Both the position numbers and the translations under genes were made by a program. DNA of 64,000 nt from DUML01 sp050949905 (GTDB lineage Bacteria; Bacillota; Desulfitobacteriia; Desulfitobacteriales; Syntrophobotulaceae): the NCBI GenBank assembly GCA_050949905.1, contig JBMNGP010000034.1, forward strand, positions 186,001 to 250,000. The letters run 5' to 3'. Under the pieces are notes generated by a model that was not told the origin of the DNA, made no database searches, and worked only from the letters and a program-made list of their open reading frames with translations. Numbering within the stretch: position 1 is the stretch's first letter; each line of letters opens with the position of its first letter. Below are positions 52,723 to 62,997 of the stretch, piece by piece.

Positions 52723-53637
52723 ATGCACCTTACAATGATTTTTGTCGATGGGCTGGGCATGGGTACTGAGGCAGATAACCCTGTTGTAACGGCTCATACT
52801 CCCAATATTGATCAGCTTTTAGGAGGACATTACCTTTGGGGAGATAGAAGATTAAAAAACGGTTACTGCACTTTATTTACTCTGGATGCAACCTTGGGAA
52901 TAAGCGGGATCCCTCAGAGCGCTACCGGCCAAACCGCGTTATGGACAGGTATCAATACCGCCAAAGAATTGGGCTATCATCTCAATGCCTATCCCAACAA
53001 GGAGTTACAGGAGATTATCAGTAAGTACAGTATCTTTAAGCAGCTGGCTGAAAAGGGGCGGAAAGTATGCTACGCTAATGCCTTTACTCAAAAATATGAA
53101 AAGCTGATTGCCGGCGGGCAAAAAAAACATTCGGCTTCAACTCTTTGTGCTCTGGCCGGGGGAGTCAGGTTAAGGCGCCGGGAAGATTTGCTGCAAGGCA
53201 AAGCAGTTTATCAGGATATAACCAATGAAATATTCCGGCAAAGGGGAGAAAATGTCCCGCTGGCTAAGCCCTATGAGGCCGGGCAAAAACTGGCCGGAAT
53301 CAGTCTGGAGCATGATTTCACTCTATTTGAGTATTTTCAGACGGATCTGCGAGGGCATAAACGCAATATTGAGAAGGCTATACTAACAATAGAGATCTTG
53401 GATGAATTTCTGGGGGGCTACCTGTCGGTTGCCCAAAACGCTGCCTGTTCCGGGAAACAAATGGCCTTGCTACTAACCAGTGATCACGGTAATATTGAGG
53501 ACTTAACAACTTCCAGCCACACTCTGAATAAAGTACCGGCGTTATGCTGGTCAAACTTTGGCTTAGAGTGGCCGGAAATAAAGAGTATAACTGAGGTTAC
53601 ACCGGCCATCCTGGAAGTTATTCTAGGTAAATCCTGA
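52723..53637 (+). CDS. Alkaline phosphatase-superfamily metalloenzyme
   Basis: 304 residues. The two-metal core of the alkaline phosphatase/phosphoglycerate mutase superfamily is visible: Asp in MIFVDGLGMG, nucleophile region PQSATGQTALWTG, Asp-His in LLLTSDHGNIEDL and a final His in SSHTLNKVPAL. The length is shorter than iPGM, and the middle segment is unlike phosphopentomutase, so it is best called a superfamily member of unknown substrate. GGAGGCTAGG precedes the ATG. It lies just before peptidase U32. Confidence 0.78.
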   Translation: MHLTMIFVDGLGMGTEADNPVVTAHTPNIDQLLGGHYLWGDRRLKNGYCTLFTLDATLGISGIPQSATGQTALWTGINTAKELGYHLNAYPNKELQEIISKYSIFKQLAEKGRKVCYANAFTQKYEKLIAGGQKKHSASTLCALAGGVRLRRREDLLQGKAVYQDITNEIFRQRGENVPLAKPYEAGQKLAGISLEHDFTLFEYFQTDLRGHKRNIEKAILTIEILDEFLGGYLSVAQNAACSGKQMALLLTSDHGNIEDLTTSSHTLNKVPALCWSNFGLEWPEIKSITEVTPAILEVILGKS

Positions 53638-53707
53638 AGGTCGAGCCATAAAGGGAACAAATGTTTATAGTCGTTTATCTTCACTTTAGAAAGGAATGGA
53701 TCCTACA

Positions 53708-56419
53708 ATGAAGCTCGATAATACTTCCCGACAAATAAAGATAGAAGAGCAGACGAGTGGGACAGAAGAACCGTCCCCTTGTCCCACTTGTCTTAGGATG
53801 GAGCTTTTGGCGCCGGCAGGGGGATTTGAAGCTCTCAAAGCTGCCGTAGAAAATGGGGCGGATGCGGTTTACCTAGGGGGGAAGTTATTTAGTGCCAGAG
53901 CTTCGGCGCAGAATTTTGACTTGCAAGAGTTAAGAAAAGCTGTGGCCTATGCCCATGAACGCCAAGTCAAAATATATGTGACAGTTAATATTCTGGTAGC
54001 GGACAAAGAGTTTCCGGAGCTGGCTGATTATGTCTATGAACTTTATTCCTTGGGTGTGGATGCTTTAATCGTCCAGGATATTGGAGCAGCAGCTTTTATT
54101 CGGGAAGTTCTGCCGGAGATGGAACTGCATGCCAGTACCCAAATGACGCAGAACAACAGCTTTGGCCTCCGAAAATTAGAGAAAATGGGTTTTGCCAGAG
54201 TTGTCTTAGCCAGGGAAACATCGGGGGAGGAAATAGCGCAAATAGCTAAGGAAACTAAGCTTGATATTGAAGTTTTTGTCCATGGGGCTCTTTGTGTTTG
54301 TTATTCCGGCCAATGCCTAATGTCTAGCTATATAGGAGGTCGGAGCGGAAACCGGGGAAGGTGCGCTCAGCCCTGCCGGATGGCCTATCAGCTTGTCGAT
54401 GAAAAGGGAAGAGACTTACTGGCTGACCAAAAATTAGGCGAGCATCTCTTAAGCCCCCGGGATCTAAATCTTGCGGAGCACCTGGCGGAGCTGCAAAAGG
54501 CAGGGGTGCGGTCTTTAAAAATTGAAGGGCGGATGAAGAGACCGGAATATGTGGCAACTGTAACCCGTATTTACCGCCAGGCCTTAGACGATTTGCAGCG
54601 TAAAAACCCTGCGGGGCTTAGTGAACAGGACCGTTATGAGCTAACGCAAATCTTTAACCGGGATTTTACCACCGGTTACCTGCATGGTTATCAGGGGCGG
54701 GAGATGATGAGCTATACCCGGCCTAATAACAGAGGAACCCGCTTAGGCAGAATTCTGGAAGTTAGAAATAATTACTTAACAATAAAATTGGAGAAAAAGC
54801 TGAACAGCGGTGATGGGCTGGAAATTTGGACCAAGCGCGGCCGGGAAGGGGTTACAGTGGGGAAAATAATTGATCTCTCCGGCCAAACCCTGCCGAGTGC
54901 TGAGCAAGGTGCAAGCGTCAGAATCGAGTTTAACGGCTCTGCCCGGGTAGGGGACCGAGTTTTTAAAACCTATGACCAGGAATTGATGGAAAAAGCCAGA
55001 ATTAGTTTCCAAGAGGGCAAAGAAAAACGCAAAAGGCCTCTCCACATGAAGCTTTCCGGCCGACTTGGAGAAAAACTTGAGCTGGAAGTAACGGATAGCG
55101 AGAGCCAAGTTACTGTGCAATCAGCTGTCCCTGCGGCAGAAGCTTTAAATAGGCCTTTGACTTATGACTATCTTTTTCAGCAGTTAGGGCGCTTAGGGAA
55201 TACTGCCTTTACCCTGCAGGAATTGGAACTGGATCTCAAGGGGGACCTAATTGTACCGGTGCGGGAGATTAATGAGCTGCGCCGTTTAGCTATCGAGAAA
55301 CTAATAGCGGCCAGGGCACCGGTTCGTAAGCTTGTTGATAGAAAAACTTATACCCAGCGTGTTCACAGCTGGAACGAAAAGCTTACAACCCAGCCCAAAA
55401 GTAGGAACGACGCTAAGGGACTTGGTCTGGCCAATCAAATAAACAGCAGTTTGTCCAAAGATAAAGATAATAAAGATAAACTAAGTTTGAGAAGTCATAC
55501 TTTGAGCATAGCTCTCACTGATGATCAGATGCTGGAGCCACTTTTAAAGACCGGGGTTAAACGAATTATTTTAGGGGGTGAGCATTGGCGCTCCCGCCCC
55601 CTTCTTACTTTAAGCCGGCTGCGGGCCGCAGTCGACACGTGTACAGCCCGAGGTGCCGAGCTTATTTGGCGCTTACCGAGGATCCTCAATGAAGCTCAAA
55701 GCCAAAGATTATTAACGGATTTAAAACAAGTTTCCCAGTGGCCGCTTAGGCCTACTATTATGACTGCCAATCTAGCAGGAATAGAAATGCTGCAAACGCT
55801 TGATCCAAGCTGGGCTTGGGAAACAGATCATTTTTTCCAGATTTTCAATCAAGCTACTTTGCTGTGGGTCCGGACAGAAGGCGGAAAAAAAGCCGCACTT
55901 TCTACTGAATTGAGCAGTGAACAATTACAGGAAATTATACATGCAAATTTTACTGAAATGCTTGTCTTTGGCGATATGGAAATGATGGTTAGTGAATATT
56001 GCTTGATTGGTTCAACTCTGGGGAAAGGAGATGGCAGCCCCCGCCAAAGGTGCAGGCAAGCCTGTGAAAGCAGGACTTATTATTTAAAAGATAGGATGGC
56101 CTTTAACTTTCCGCTGGAGACAGACCGTGAGTGCCGGATGCATATCTTCAACGCCAAAAGATTGAATCTAATAACAGAACTGTCTAAAATAGCAGCTATG
56201 GGGATAAGAAGCATCCGTTTGGAATTACACCGGGTATCACTAAAGCAAGCCGAAAATACGGTTAGAATTTTTCAAGAAATTTGGCAGGATATAAACCAGG
56301 GGGCAAAAATAGATCACAAACAGTTGGGGTTAAGAACGGAAGAAGCAGTAAAGCGTCTCGAAGTTCTCTACCCGGAAGGCTTTACGAAAGGACATTTTTA
56401 TAGAGGAGTGCTTATGTAA
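53708..56419 (+). CDS. Peptidase U32 / RlhA-like protein with DUF3656 region
   Basis: About 903 residues from ATG 53708 (ATG 53696 abuts the AAAGGA site). The U32 core starts at MELLAPAGGFEALKAAVENG (codon near 53799), with GARDVYLGG-like ADAVYLGGKLFSAR, ELHASTQMTQN, VFVHGALCVCYSGQCLMSSY, SGNRGRCAQPCR and SLKIEGRMKRPEYVATV. A middle DUF3656-like beta domain and a C-terminal segment with CRQACESRTYY and ECRMHIFNAKR follow. RlhA-type members hydroxylate 23S rRNA, and others act in prephenate-derived tRNA hydroxylation, with Fe-S clusters from the Cys. The first ~35 codons are not family-like and include a palindromic repeat (53756-53788). The stop overlaps the mutS2 region by adjacency. Confidence 0.87.
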   Translation: MKLDNTSRQIKIEEQTSGTEEPSPCPTCLRMELLAPAGGFEALKAAVENGADAVYLGGKLFSARASAQNFDLQELRKAVAYAHERQVKIYVTVNILVADKEFPELADYVYELYSLGVDALIVQDIGAAAFIREVLPEMELHASTQMTQNNSFGLRKLEKMGFARVVLARETSGEEIAQIAKETKLDIEVFVHGALCVCYSGQCLMSSYIGGRSGNRGRCAQPCRMAYQLVDEKGRDLLADQKLGEHLLSPRDLNLAEHLAELQKAGVRSLKIEGRMKRPEYVATVTRIYRQALDDLQRKNPAGLSEQDRYELTQIFNRDFTTGYLHGYQGREMMSYTRPNNRGTRLGRILEVRNNYLTIKLEKKLNSGDGLEIWTKRGREGVTVGKIIDLSGQTLPSAEQGASVRIEFNGSARVGDRVFKTYDQELMEKARISFQEGKEKRKRPLHMKLSGRLGEKLELEVTDSESQVTVQSAVPAAEALNRPLTYDYLFQQLGRLGNTAFTLQELELDLKGDLIVPVREINELRRLAIEKLIAARAPVRKLVDRKTYTQRVHSWNEKLTTQPKSRNDAKGLGLANQINSSLSKDKDNKDKLSLRSHTLSIALTDDQMLEPLLKTGVKRIILGGEHWRSRPLLTLSRLRAAVDTCTARGAELIWRLPRILNEAQSQRLLTDLKQVSQWPLRPTIMTANLAGIEMLQTLDPSWAWETDHFFQIFNQATLLWVRTEGGKKAALSTELSSEQLQEIIHANFTEMLVFGDMEMMVSEYCLIGSTLGKGDGSPRQRCRQACESRTYYLKDRMAFNFPLETDRECRMHIFNAKRLNLITELSKIAAMGIRSIRLELHRVSLKQAENTVRIFQEIWQDINQGAKIDHKQLGLRTEEAVKRLEVLYPEGFTKGHFYRGVLM
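53756..53788. repeat. GTGGGACA palindromic repeat inside the U32 5' end
   Basis: AGTGGGACA and TGTCCCACT flank AAGAACCGTCCCCT. The same unit (AGTGGGACAGGAGAACCGTC and onward) occurs at 58822-58872. Here it is translated as the extension SGTEEPSPCPTCLR ahead of the normal start. Confidence 0.8.
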
Positions 56420-58810
56420 TTGATCGCATCAGAAAAGGTCTTGGCCAAACTAGATTATGGAACTATCAGGGAAAAACTTAGTGGGCATTGCATGCTGCTC
56501 AAGGCTAAAGAAATGGCGGAAAGCCTTGTTCCGGAGTCCGAAATCCGCTTGGTTAGGCAGATGCTTAGAGAGACGGATGAGGGGAAGATTCTTTTAAGAA
56601 TAAACCCCCTGTTTTCCGTGCGGGGAGCAAGAGAAGTCAGACCTTACCTAGAGAGATGTGAGCGCGGGGGGATTTTAAATCCCGGGGAATTGCTGGAGAT
56701 TAGGGATACCTTAAAAGTTGCCCGCCAGATTCGGAATATCCTCTTGGACACTACCCAAGCGGGTAAGGACAGTTACAGTGAGTTGTTCAGCATTAGAGAG
56801 ATAGTCCGAGCAATTATTCCGCAGAAAGATATCGAAGATCATATTTCCCGGTCGGTAGCTGAAGACGGAACGATCAGTGACCGCGCCTCGGAAGAACTGG
56901 CCAGGTTACGTCGTGCGAAAAGCGCCGGCCAACAAAAAATCAAGGAAAGTCTTGATGCCATTTTGAGGAATCCCAGCTATCAAAAGATGCTGCAGGATAA
57001 CTTGATAACTACCAGAGGTGACCGTTATGTAGTGCCTGTTAAGCAGGAATACAGTTCGGCTTTTCAAGGTATTGTTCATGACCAGTCCGCGAGCGGGGCA
57101 ACTGTCTTTATTGAGCCCCTGGTAGTAGTAAGGCTCGGCAATGAATTAAGAGAAGTTATTCTTAAAGAAAAACGGGAAATAGAGCGTATTCTCCAGCAGC
57201 TTACTGCTTTGGTAGCTGTTCAAGCTGAGGAGATCGCGGTTCTTTATGAAGCGCTGGCCAAACTGGATTTTATCCTGGCTAAAGCCCGTTTAAGTGAAGA
57301 TATGGAAGCAGGGCCACCTCTCGTAGTCAATAAACAGGAAATTAAGCTTATCAAAGCCAGGCATCCCCTTTTAACCGGCCCCGTTGTACCGATATCCGTA
57401 GAATTAGGCTCAAAATATAATTTCCTGGTAATTACCGGCCCTAACACCGGCGGTAAGACTGTCACCCTAAAAACTATCGGTTTAATGGTAGTTATGATGC
57501 AGTCTGGTTTGCATATTCCAACGGAAAGTGAATCCAAGCTGGGGATATTTGAGCATGTTTTTGTTGATATCGGTGATGAGCAGAGTGTGGAACAATCTCT
57601 AAGTACTTTTTCCGGCCATATGACAAACATCGTGGAAATTCTCCAAGAAGCGGACTATAAGTCCCTGGTTCTATTTGATGAGCTGGGAGCAGGAACAGAC
57701 CCCGCCGAAGGGTCGGCTTTAGCTATGGCTATTCTCTCCGAATTGCTGGAAAGGGGAGCTTGTGGGGTAGCTACTACCCATTACGGTAACCTCAAGACTT
57801 TTGCCTACAACACTCCGGGGATAGAAAATGCCTCCGTGGAATTTGATCCGGAGACCTTGAAACCAACTTATCGGCTAATTACAGGTATCCCCGGCAGAAG
57901 TAATGCTCTGGCCATTGCCGAGAGATTAGGCCTTAGTACGAAAGTTTTAGATCTGGCTCGCTCTTTTATGTCCGAACGCCAAAAGAGGGAGAGCGATCTT
58001 TTGGATAACCTTGAAGATACCCAGAGAGAAATCGAACTCCAGAAAATCAAAATAGAAGAAGAACACCAGGAGGCAGTGCGTAAAGCAGCCGAACTAAAAA
58101 AGAGAAACTCCGAACTGGAAGAAAAATATGAAGAAATTCTGCATAAGGCGAAAGAGGAAGCTGTGGAAATTGTCCGCCGGGCTAAGCTGGAAGCTGAAGC
58201 AGTAATTAGAGAAATCAAAGAAGCTCAAAAGAAAGAAAGACGGGAACAAGAGGCTGCTGCTCAAAAAGCCCGGCAGGGTTTGAAAAAGCTCTCGGAAAGC
58301 ATCTATGAGGACCAGGGAAACAGGAAAAAGAAAACCAGCCTTAAGCCGGAACAGCTGGAACCAGGTCAAATGGTTTTCCTGCCGAACTTAAGGCAAAAAG
58401 GCCAGGTTCTGCAAAAACCGGATAACAATAAAGAAGTTCTGATCCAAGCAGGCATTCTAAAGCTGAGTGTTCCCATCTCCGAAATCCGTTTGATTGATGA
58501 GAGTAGGAAGCCTGAGAATTTTGCCAAAACCATTCAGGGGACTTTCGGCTTGCATAAAGCCGTCACTTTACGCAGTGAGATTGACCTGCGCGGCAAACTG
58601 GTGGAAGAGGCCGAAGAACTCCTGGACAAATATTTAGATGACGCCGTTTTAACCGGGATTAACCAAGTCAGTGTAATCCATGGCAAAGGAACTGGGGCTT
58701 TAAGAACAGGGATCCATCTCTTCTTAAAAAGGCATCCTCATGTTAAAAGCTATCGCCTAGGAGAATTTGGCGAAGGAGATACAGGGGTGACCATTGTTGA
58801 ACTAAAATAA
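56420..58810 (+). CDS. mutS2: MutS2 (ATPase/Smr endonuclease, ribosome rescue)
   Basis: 796 residues; the TTG start directly follows the U32 stop TAA, with GAGGAG 11 nt upstream, so translation is coupled. Middle clamp/lever domains precede the ATPase: Walker A TGPNTGGKTVTL near residue 339 and Walker B LVLFDELGAGTDPAEGSAL near 419. A coiled coil (about 515-620) is followed by a KOW-like segment and the C-terminal Smr domain (IDLRGKLVEEAEELLDKYLD, VIHGKGTGALRTGI). It suppresses homologous recombination and splits collided ribosomes in Bacillus. The N-terminal mismatch-recognition domain of MutS is absent, as expected. Confidence 0.96.
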   Translation: MIASEKVLAKLDYGTIREKLSGHCMLLKAKEMAESLVPESEIRLVRQMLRETDEGKILLRINPLFSVRGAREVRPYLERCERGGILNPGELLEIRDTLKVARQIRNILLDTTQAGKDSYSELFSIREIVRAIIPQKDIEDHISRSVAEDGTISDRASEELARLRRAKSAGQQKIKESLDAILRNPSYQKMLQDNLITTRGDRYVVPVKQEYSSAFQGIVHDQSASGATVFIEPLVVVRLGNELREVILKEKREIERILQQLTALVAVQAEEIAVLYEALAKLDFILAKARLSEDMEAGPPLVVNKQEIKLIKARHPLLTGPVVPISVELGSKYNFLVITGPNTGGKTVTLKTIGLMVVMMQSGLHIPTESESKLGIFEHVFVDIGDEQSVEQSLSTFSGHMTNIVEILQEADYKSLVLFDELGAGTDPAEGSALAMAILSELLERGACGVATTHYGNLKTFAYNTPGIENASVEFDPETLKPTYRLITGIPGRSNALAIAERLGLSTKVLDLARSFMSERQKRESDLLDNLEDTQREIELQKIKIEEEHQEAVRKAAELKKRNSELEEKYEEILHKAKEEAVEIVRRAKLEAEAVIREIKEAQKKERREQEAAAQKARQGLKKLSESIYEDQGNRKKKTSLKPEQLEPGQMVFLPNLRQKGQVLQKPDNNKEVLIQAGILKLSVPISEIRLIDESRKPENFAKTIQGTFGLHKAVTLRSEIDLRGKLVEEAEELLDKYLDDAVLTGINQVSVIHGKGTGALRTGIHLFLKRHPHVKSYRLGEFGEGDTGVTIVELK

Positions 58811-58821
58811 GGGACAAGGAC

Positions 58822-58872
58822 ACAAAAAGTGGGACAGGAGAACCGTCCCCTTGTCCACTTGTCCCACTTTGT
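58822..58872. terminator. Palindromic repeat acting as a shared terminator
   Basis: ACAAAAAGTGGGACA and TGTCCCACTTTGT flank GGAGAACCGTCCCCTTGTCCACT. It lies between the convergent mutS2 and PBP genes. Its core is the same repeat as at 53756-53788. Confidence 0.75.
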
Positions 58873-61536
58873 TTAGTCGACTATGGTTAGCGTGACCGGC
58901 GCAGATGGCGGGCCCACTGTAAAGGTTTCGTTATCTATCAGGGCAGCCCAGAAGGTATAAGATCCAGGAGTGACATCCGCGCCGGAAACATTTAAGCGGT
59001 AGTTTATGCTCTTCTTGCTGTTGTCTTCCGGTACAAATGTCTCCAGATAGGAGAGTCCAGGTCTTTTTATATATAAGATGACATTGTAAGTTTTTGCATC
59101 ATAGTCGTTTTGCACCGGAATCTGAACTCTGGTTGTCCGTTGGTCATAATTAGGAGTCCCGATTGTTAACTGCGGATGAGCCGGATCTCCGGCCGGCGGG
59201 TTATCGCCACTGACAGAATTGCTATTGTTAGGGTCAGTCGTGCTTTTGCCGGGAATTTTGTAAGGAAGTTCATCCGGAGGCCAGGTGGCATCTTCCGGCC
59301 GCTCAGGCGGGTTCAGGAAGACCTTGGGAACTCCGAAAGGACTATCATCCGGCAAAATGGCGTCCGGAATATCCGGGTTAACTTTGAGCTCTACCCAGAC
59401 ATCGCTGACACTGGTCGGGACACTGTCTGTGGCACAAATTTCCGTAGCCACAAACTCTTCCGGAGTTAAACTGCTGGGTAAGAGGCCCGATTTGCGGTCA
59501 AATTGCACGGAGGTAATTCCTTTGGGACGGCTAATGCTGGATTGAACTTCCAGGCCCTCGTGGGCAGCAGTCATAACCTCTTTCCAAATTGTAGTTGGGT
59601 AGCTGCTGCCATAGACACCCCGCAGATAATGCTTCAAGTCTTCGTCTTCATCATAGCCCATCCAGACCACAGCGGTATATTTAGGGCTATAGCCGGCAAA
59701 CCAGGCATCAGGGTTGCCAAAACGGTTGCCATACTTCTTCATATCAAGAGAGGTTGTTCCGGTCTTGCCGCATATATACCAGTTTCCAAGCCGGGCTCTG
59801 GTACCGGTACCGGAAGTTACTACCGTTCTTAAGAGGTCGTTCATCAAATAAGCGGTTGTTTCTTTCATAACCCTCTTTTTGACTGGCGCATTTTCAAGCA
59901 AGGTTTTACCGTCGGGTCCCACAACTTTAGTGACACTGTAAGGCTCTGTTTTTACCCCATTATTGGCAAAAGCAGCATAGGCCGAAGCCATTTCCAGGGT
60001 GGAAACCTCAAAAGTTCCCAGACCGAGGCTTAATACTTTTTCATTGTCTTTCAGCGGCAGGTTAAGGTTATTCTTGCCGAACTGCCAGCCGTAATCCACA
60101 CCCATAGAATCCAAAAGTTTAACGGCATAGATATTGACGGAATCCCTGACGGCTTCCCGCATAGTAATCAGGCCTCGCCAGCCTTTGGTTTCCGTATCAT
60201 AGTTGGTTGGAGCCCAGACCCCGCCGGCACCGTCCGGATATTCGACAGGCATATCGTCAAAGACTGTCCCTGGGTAGTAACCGCCTTTTTCTAAAGCAGG
60301 TGCATAGACTACCAGCGGTTTAGCGGTTGAGCCTGGCTGACGCCTGGACTGGGAGGCTCGATTTAAGCCCATAGGAGTGTATTCCCGACCCCCAACTATG
60401 GCAGAGATAGCTCCGGTCTCAGACTCCAGGACTGTAATTGCTCCCTGAACTGGAATTTCATCGACACTCTTCGGGAAGTTTTCTGCTTTGGCAAAAGCTT
60501 TTTCTGCCGCATCTTGAATTTTGGCATTAACCGTAGTATAGATATGCAGGCCGCCATTGTAAATTTGCTCCGGAGTTAAGCCATGTTTATCCTGCAGCTC
60601 CTTAATTACATAATCCACAAAATAGGGATGGTTTTTATTGCGGGTAGCTACCTCCGGCAGTTTTACTTTAGTTTGTTTAGCCTTGACCTGTTCCACAAAA
60701 GTAAAAGGCTCTTCTTTATACTTTTCATATTCTTCCTGGGTAATAAGATTATTATCTCTCATAATACCCAGGACAATATTACGCCTATACTTGGCTTTAT
60801 CGGGATTGAGATAAGGGTCATAGGCGCTGGGAGCTTTGGGGAGTCCTGCCAGTAAAGCCACTTCGGCAGGATTTAAATCTTTTAGTTCTTTGCCGAAGTA
60901 GGTTTGAGCCGCAGTTCTGATCCCAAAGGAGGATTCCCCGAAAAATATTCTGTTTAAATAAAAAGTAAGGATTTCATTCTTCGTATAGGTGCGCTCAATT
61001 TGCAGTGCTAAGATCAGTTCTTGAATTTTGCGTTTCAGCTTTTTTTCGGTAGGGTTTTCAATAAAAGCATTTTTGGCCAGCTGAATAGTTATTGTGCTGC
61101 CGCCTTCTACTGCTTCACCGGCTTTAAAGTTATTGATCGCCGCCTTGGCAATCCGGATGGGATCTGCCCCGAAGTGGTCATGAAACCTTTTATCTTCGAC
61201 AGCAATAAAAGTATCTACTACCAACTCGGGGATATCCTCATAATCCACCAGCAGTCGGTGCTCAGAAGCATGCAGCTGGGCAATTTGTTTCCCATCCTTA
61301 TCATAGACAATGGAGGATTCTTTCTGACTGGCGAGCAGCTTAGGATCCCATTCGGGAGTACCTAAAGCCGCATTGATGGTGTAAGCTCCCAGAGCTACCG
61401 ATGAGAAAATAAAAACTGCTAAAATCACTAAGAGGACTAATTTTAGAGCTTTTCTATTTTTTCTTTTTTTACCAGAGGTGATTCGTCTATTCTTTGGTTC
61501 TGAACTGCGTTTTTCCGAATTTGGGTTTTTAGCCAT
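58873..61536 (-). CDS. Class A penicillin-binding protein (PBP1A family)
   Basis: 887 residues. A basic cytosolic tail (1-30) and one membrane helix (about 31-52) anchor it. The GT51 glycosyltransferase follows (catalytic Glu114 in FIAVEDKRFHDHFG; EGGSTITIQLAKN). The transpeptidase has SxxK in RQPGSTAKPLVVYAP (Ser near 400), SVN in RDSVNIYAVKLL, and KTGTT near 593. A Pro/Asp-rich linker precedes a C-terminal Ig/Fn3-like domain (about 775-885). It polymerises and crosslinks peptidoglycan outside the membrane. AGGAGG precedes the ATG. It is convergent with mutS2. Confidence 0.95.
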   Translation of the reverse strand: MAKNPNSEKRSSEPKNRRITSGKKRKNRKALKLVLLVILAVFIFSSVALGAYTINAALGTPEWDPKLLASQKESSIVYDKDGKQIAQLHASEHRLLVDYEDIPELVVDTFIAVEDKRFHDHFGADPIRIAKAAINNFKAGEAVEGGSTITIQLAKNAFIENPTEKKLKRKIQELILALQIERTYTKNEILTFYLNRIFFGESSFGIRTAAQTYFGKELKDLNPAEVALLAGLPKAPSAYDPYLNPDKAKYRRNIVLGIMRDNNLITQEEYEKYKEEPFTFVEQVKAKQTKVKLPEVATRNKNHPYFVDYVIKELQDKHGLTPEQIYNGGLHIYTTVNAKIQDAAEKAFAKAENFPKSVDEIPVQGAITVLESETGAISAIVGGREYTPMGLNRASQSRRQPGSTAKPLVVYAPALEKGGYYPGTVFDDMPVEYPDGAGGVWAPTNYDTETKGWRGLITMREAVRDSVNIYAVKLLDSMGVDYGWQFGKNNLNLPLKDNEKVLSLGLGTFEVSTLEMASAYAAFANNGVKTEPYSVTKVVGPDGKTLLENAPVKKRVMKETTAYLMNDLLRTVVTSGTGTRARLGNWYICGKTGTTSLDMKKYGNRFGNPDAWFAGYSPKYTAVVWMGYDEDEDLKHYLRGVYGSSYPTTIWKEVMTAAHEGLEVQSSISRPKGITSVQFDRKSGLLPSSLTPEEFVATEICATDSVPTSVSDVWVELKVNPDIPDAILPDDSPFGVPKVFLNPPERPEDATWPPDELPYKIPGKSTTDPNNSNSVSGDNPPAGDPAHPQLTIGTPNYDQRTTRVQIPVQNDYDAKTYNVILYIKRPGLSYLETFVPEDNSKKSINYRLNVSGADVTPGSYTFWAALIDNETFTVGPPSAPVTLTIVD

Positions 61537-61799
61537 TTAATCGGCCTCCTGTTTTCAAAGGCTTATTTTCAAAACAAAAGTGCTAAAAGTAATTAGCTCC
61601 AAACATTATACCATATTTTATAGACGGTAAAAACAGTATGTAACTGGTAAAAGGCTGCTGCCGAAATGCACCAGCAATATCTATGATAATAGTAAGCATC
61701 TATATTCTACCCTCAAAGCATAAAGCGTTAAACTGATGACTTTCTACAGGATATGCCGGAGAAAGGGAGATTAGTATTAAGGAGTTATTAGCAAATTAG
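61537..61799. other. Intergenic region upstream of the PBP gene
   Basis: Contains the PBP promoter. Beyond it lies AT-rich sequence without a convincing ORF up to the ISL3 end remnant. Confidence 0.5.
61605..61610 (-). promoter_or_regulatory. -10 box of the PBP gene
   Basis: TATAAT on the minus strand, about 70 nt before the start codon. A weak -35 (TTTACC-like) lies upstream. Confidence 0.5.
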
Positions 61800-61907
61800 A
61801 AGGAACTGCCCTTTGGTTAAGGTGCAGTTCCTCATAGAAACTTGACCAATTTTGGTTTATTTACTCTCCATTCTCAGGATTACCCCAACATATGACAGAG
61901 AGCCAAA
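61800..61907 (+). mobile_element. ISL3-type right-end remnant
   Basis: A hairpin AGGAACTG/CAGTTCCT (61800-61833) is followed by CATAGAAACTTGACCAA and then TTTGGTTTATTTACTCTCC through ACCCCAACATATGACAGAGAGCC. This matches the right end of the ISL3 element at 15111-15133 plus 15341-15394, without that element's internal insertion. No transposase remains. Confidence 0.7.
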
Positions 61908-61943
61908 TATTACTGAATATATATTACTGAGGCAAACATACTC

Positions 61944-62942
61944 TTACATGATACCGAAAGCGGTCGGCAGGGCGGTAACAATCCAGGGGAGATATGCCGT
62001 CATAAACAGTACGAGAATCGTCACCCCGACAAAGGGCAGTACTTTGAGGGCAATCTGTTCAATAGTAATTTTGCCGACACCGCAGGCGACGAAGAGGTTA
62101 ACCCCAAAGGGCGGGGTCATCATACCAATTTCCAGGTTGATAACCATCATTACCCCAAAGTGGATTAAGTTAATATCCAAGGCCTGGATAATCGGCAGGA
62201 AAATAGGGGTGACAATAATCAAGGCTGCCAGGCTGGACATGAAACAGCCGATTAGTAAGAACAAAAAGTTGCAGGCCAGTAAGAAGGTATACTTGCTTTG
62301 GAAGATGGAGAAAGCTTCGGCAATTTTTAAGGGGATTTGTTCGGCGGTTATAACCCAGCCGAAGGGGGCGGCCATACCCATAATAATCATACAGACTGAG
62401 GTCATGATCGCTGAATCAATCAGCATTTTCTTAATGGCTTTCAGGTCAAGTTCTCGGTAAATGAAAACACCGACAATAAAACCATAGATAACTGCAACAC
62501 CGGCGGCCTCGGTCGGAGTGAAAACTCCGGAATAAATTCCGCCTAAGATAATAACCGGCATGAGTAATGCCCAGAAAGCTTCGCGGAAGGACTTCCATAA
62601 TATTGCCGGTGATCTTTCAATGACTTGTTTTTCACCGTAACCCCTCTTTTTAGAAAGGTAATAGTTCACAGCCATCAGGAATAAGCCAATAATAATACCG
62701 GGGATAATACCGCCGGCAAACATCCCTGCTACCGAAACCGAAGCTAAGGCAGCATAGACGACCATGGGGATACTGGGCGGAATAATAACGCCGATTCCTC
62801 CGGCCGAAGCCTGCAGGGCGCAAGCATAGCTGCGGTCATAGCCGGCTTTAACCATTTCCGGAATCACAATCAAGCCGAGGGCGGCAACTGTAGCAGGGCC
62901 GGAACCGGAGATGGCCGCGAAGATCTGATCCATACCAACTTT
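61944..62942 (-). pseudogene. dctM: TRAP transporter large permease (DctM), N-terminus cut by IS3 element
   Basis: About 333 residues of the usual ~425 remain. Signatures: FAAISGSGPATVAALGLIVI, GGIGVIIPPSIPMVVYA, GVFTPTEAAGVAVIYGFIVG, and GMMTPPFGVNLFVACGV near the end. DctM is the Na+-coupled 12-helix subunit that imports dicarboxylates or other organic acids with DctQ and DctP. The first ~90 residues are missing and the frame meets the IS3-family left end at about 62942, so it cannot function. No DctQ or DctP is seen in the window. Confidence 0.85.
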
Positions 62943-62997
62943 GACGGACACCAAATCGTGATTATATAATAAATAAAATCATGAGAGGTACAGAAAA

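Noticed and set aside
61852..62460. Long plus-strand ORF of 202 codons
   Set aside because: It is antisense to the DctM fragment and has no family resemblance.
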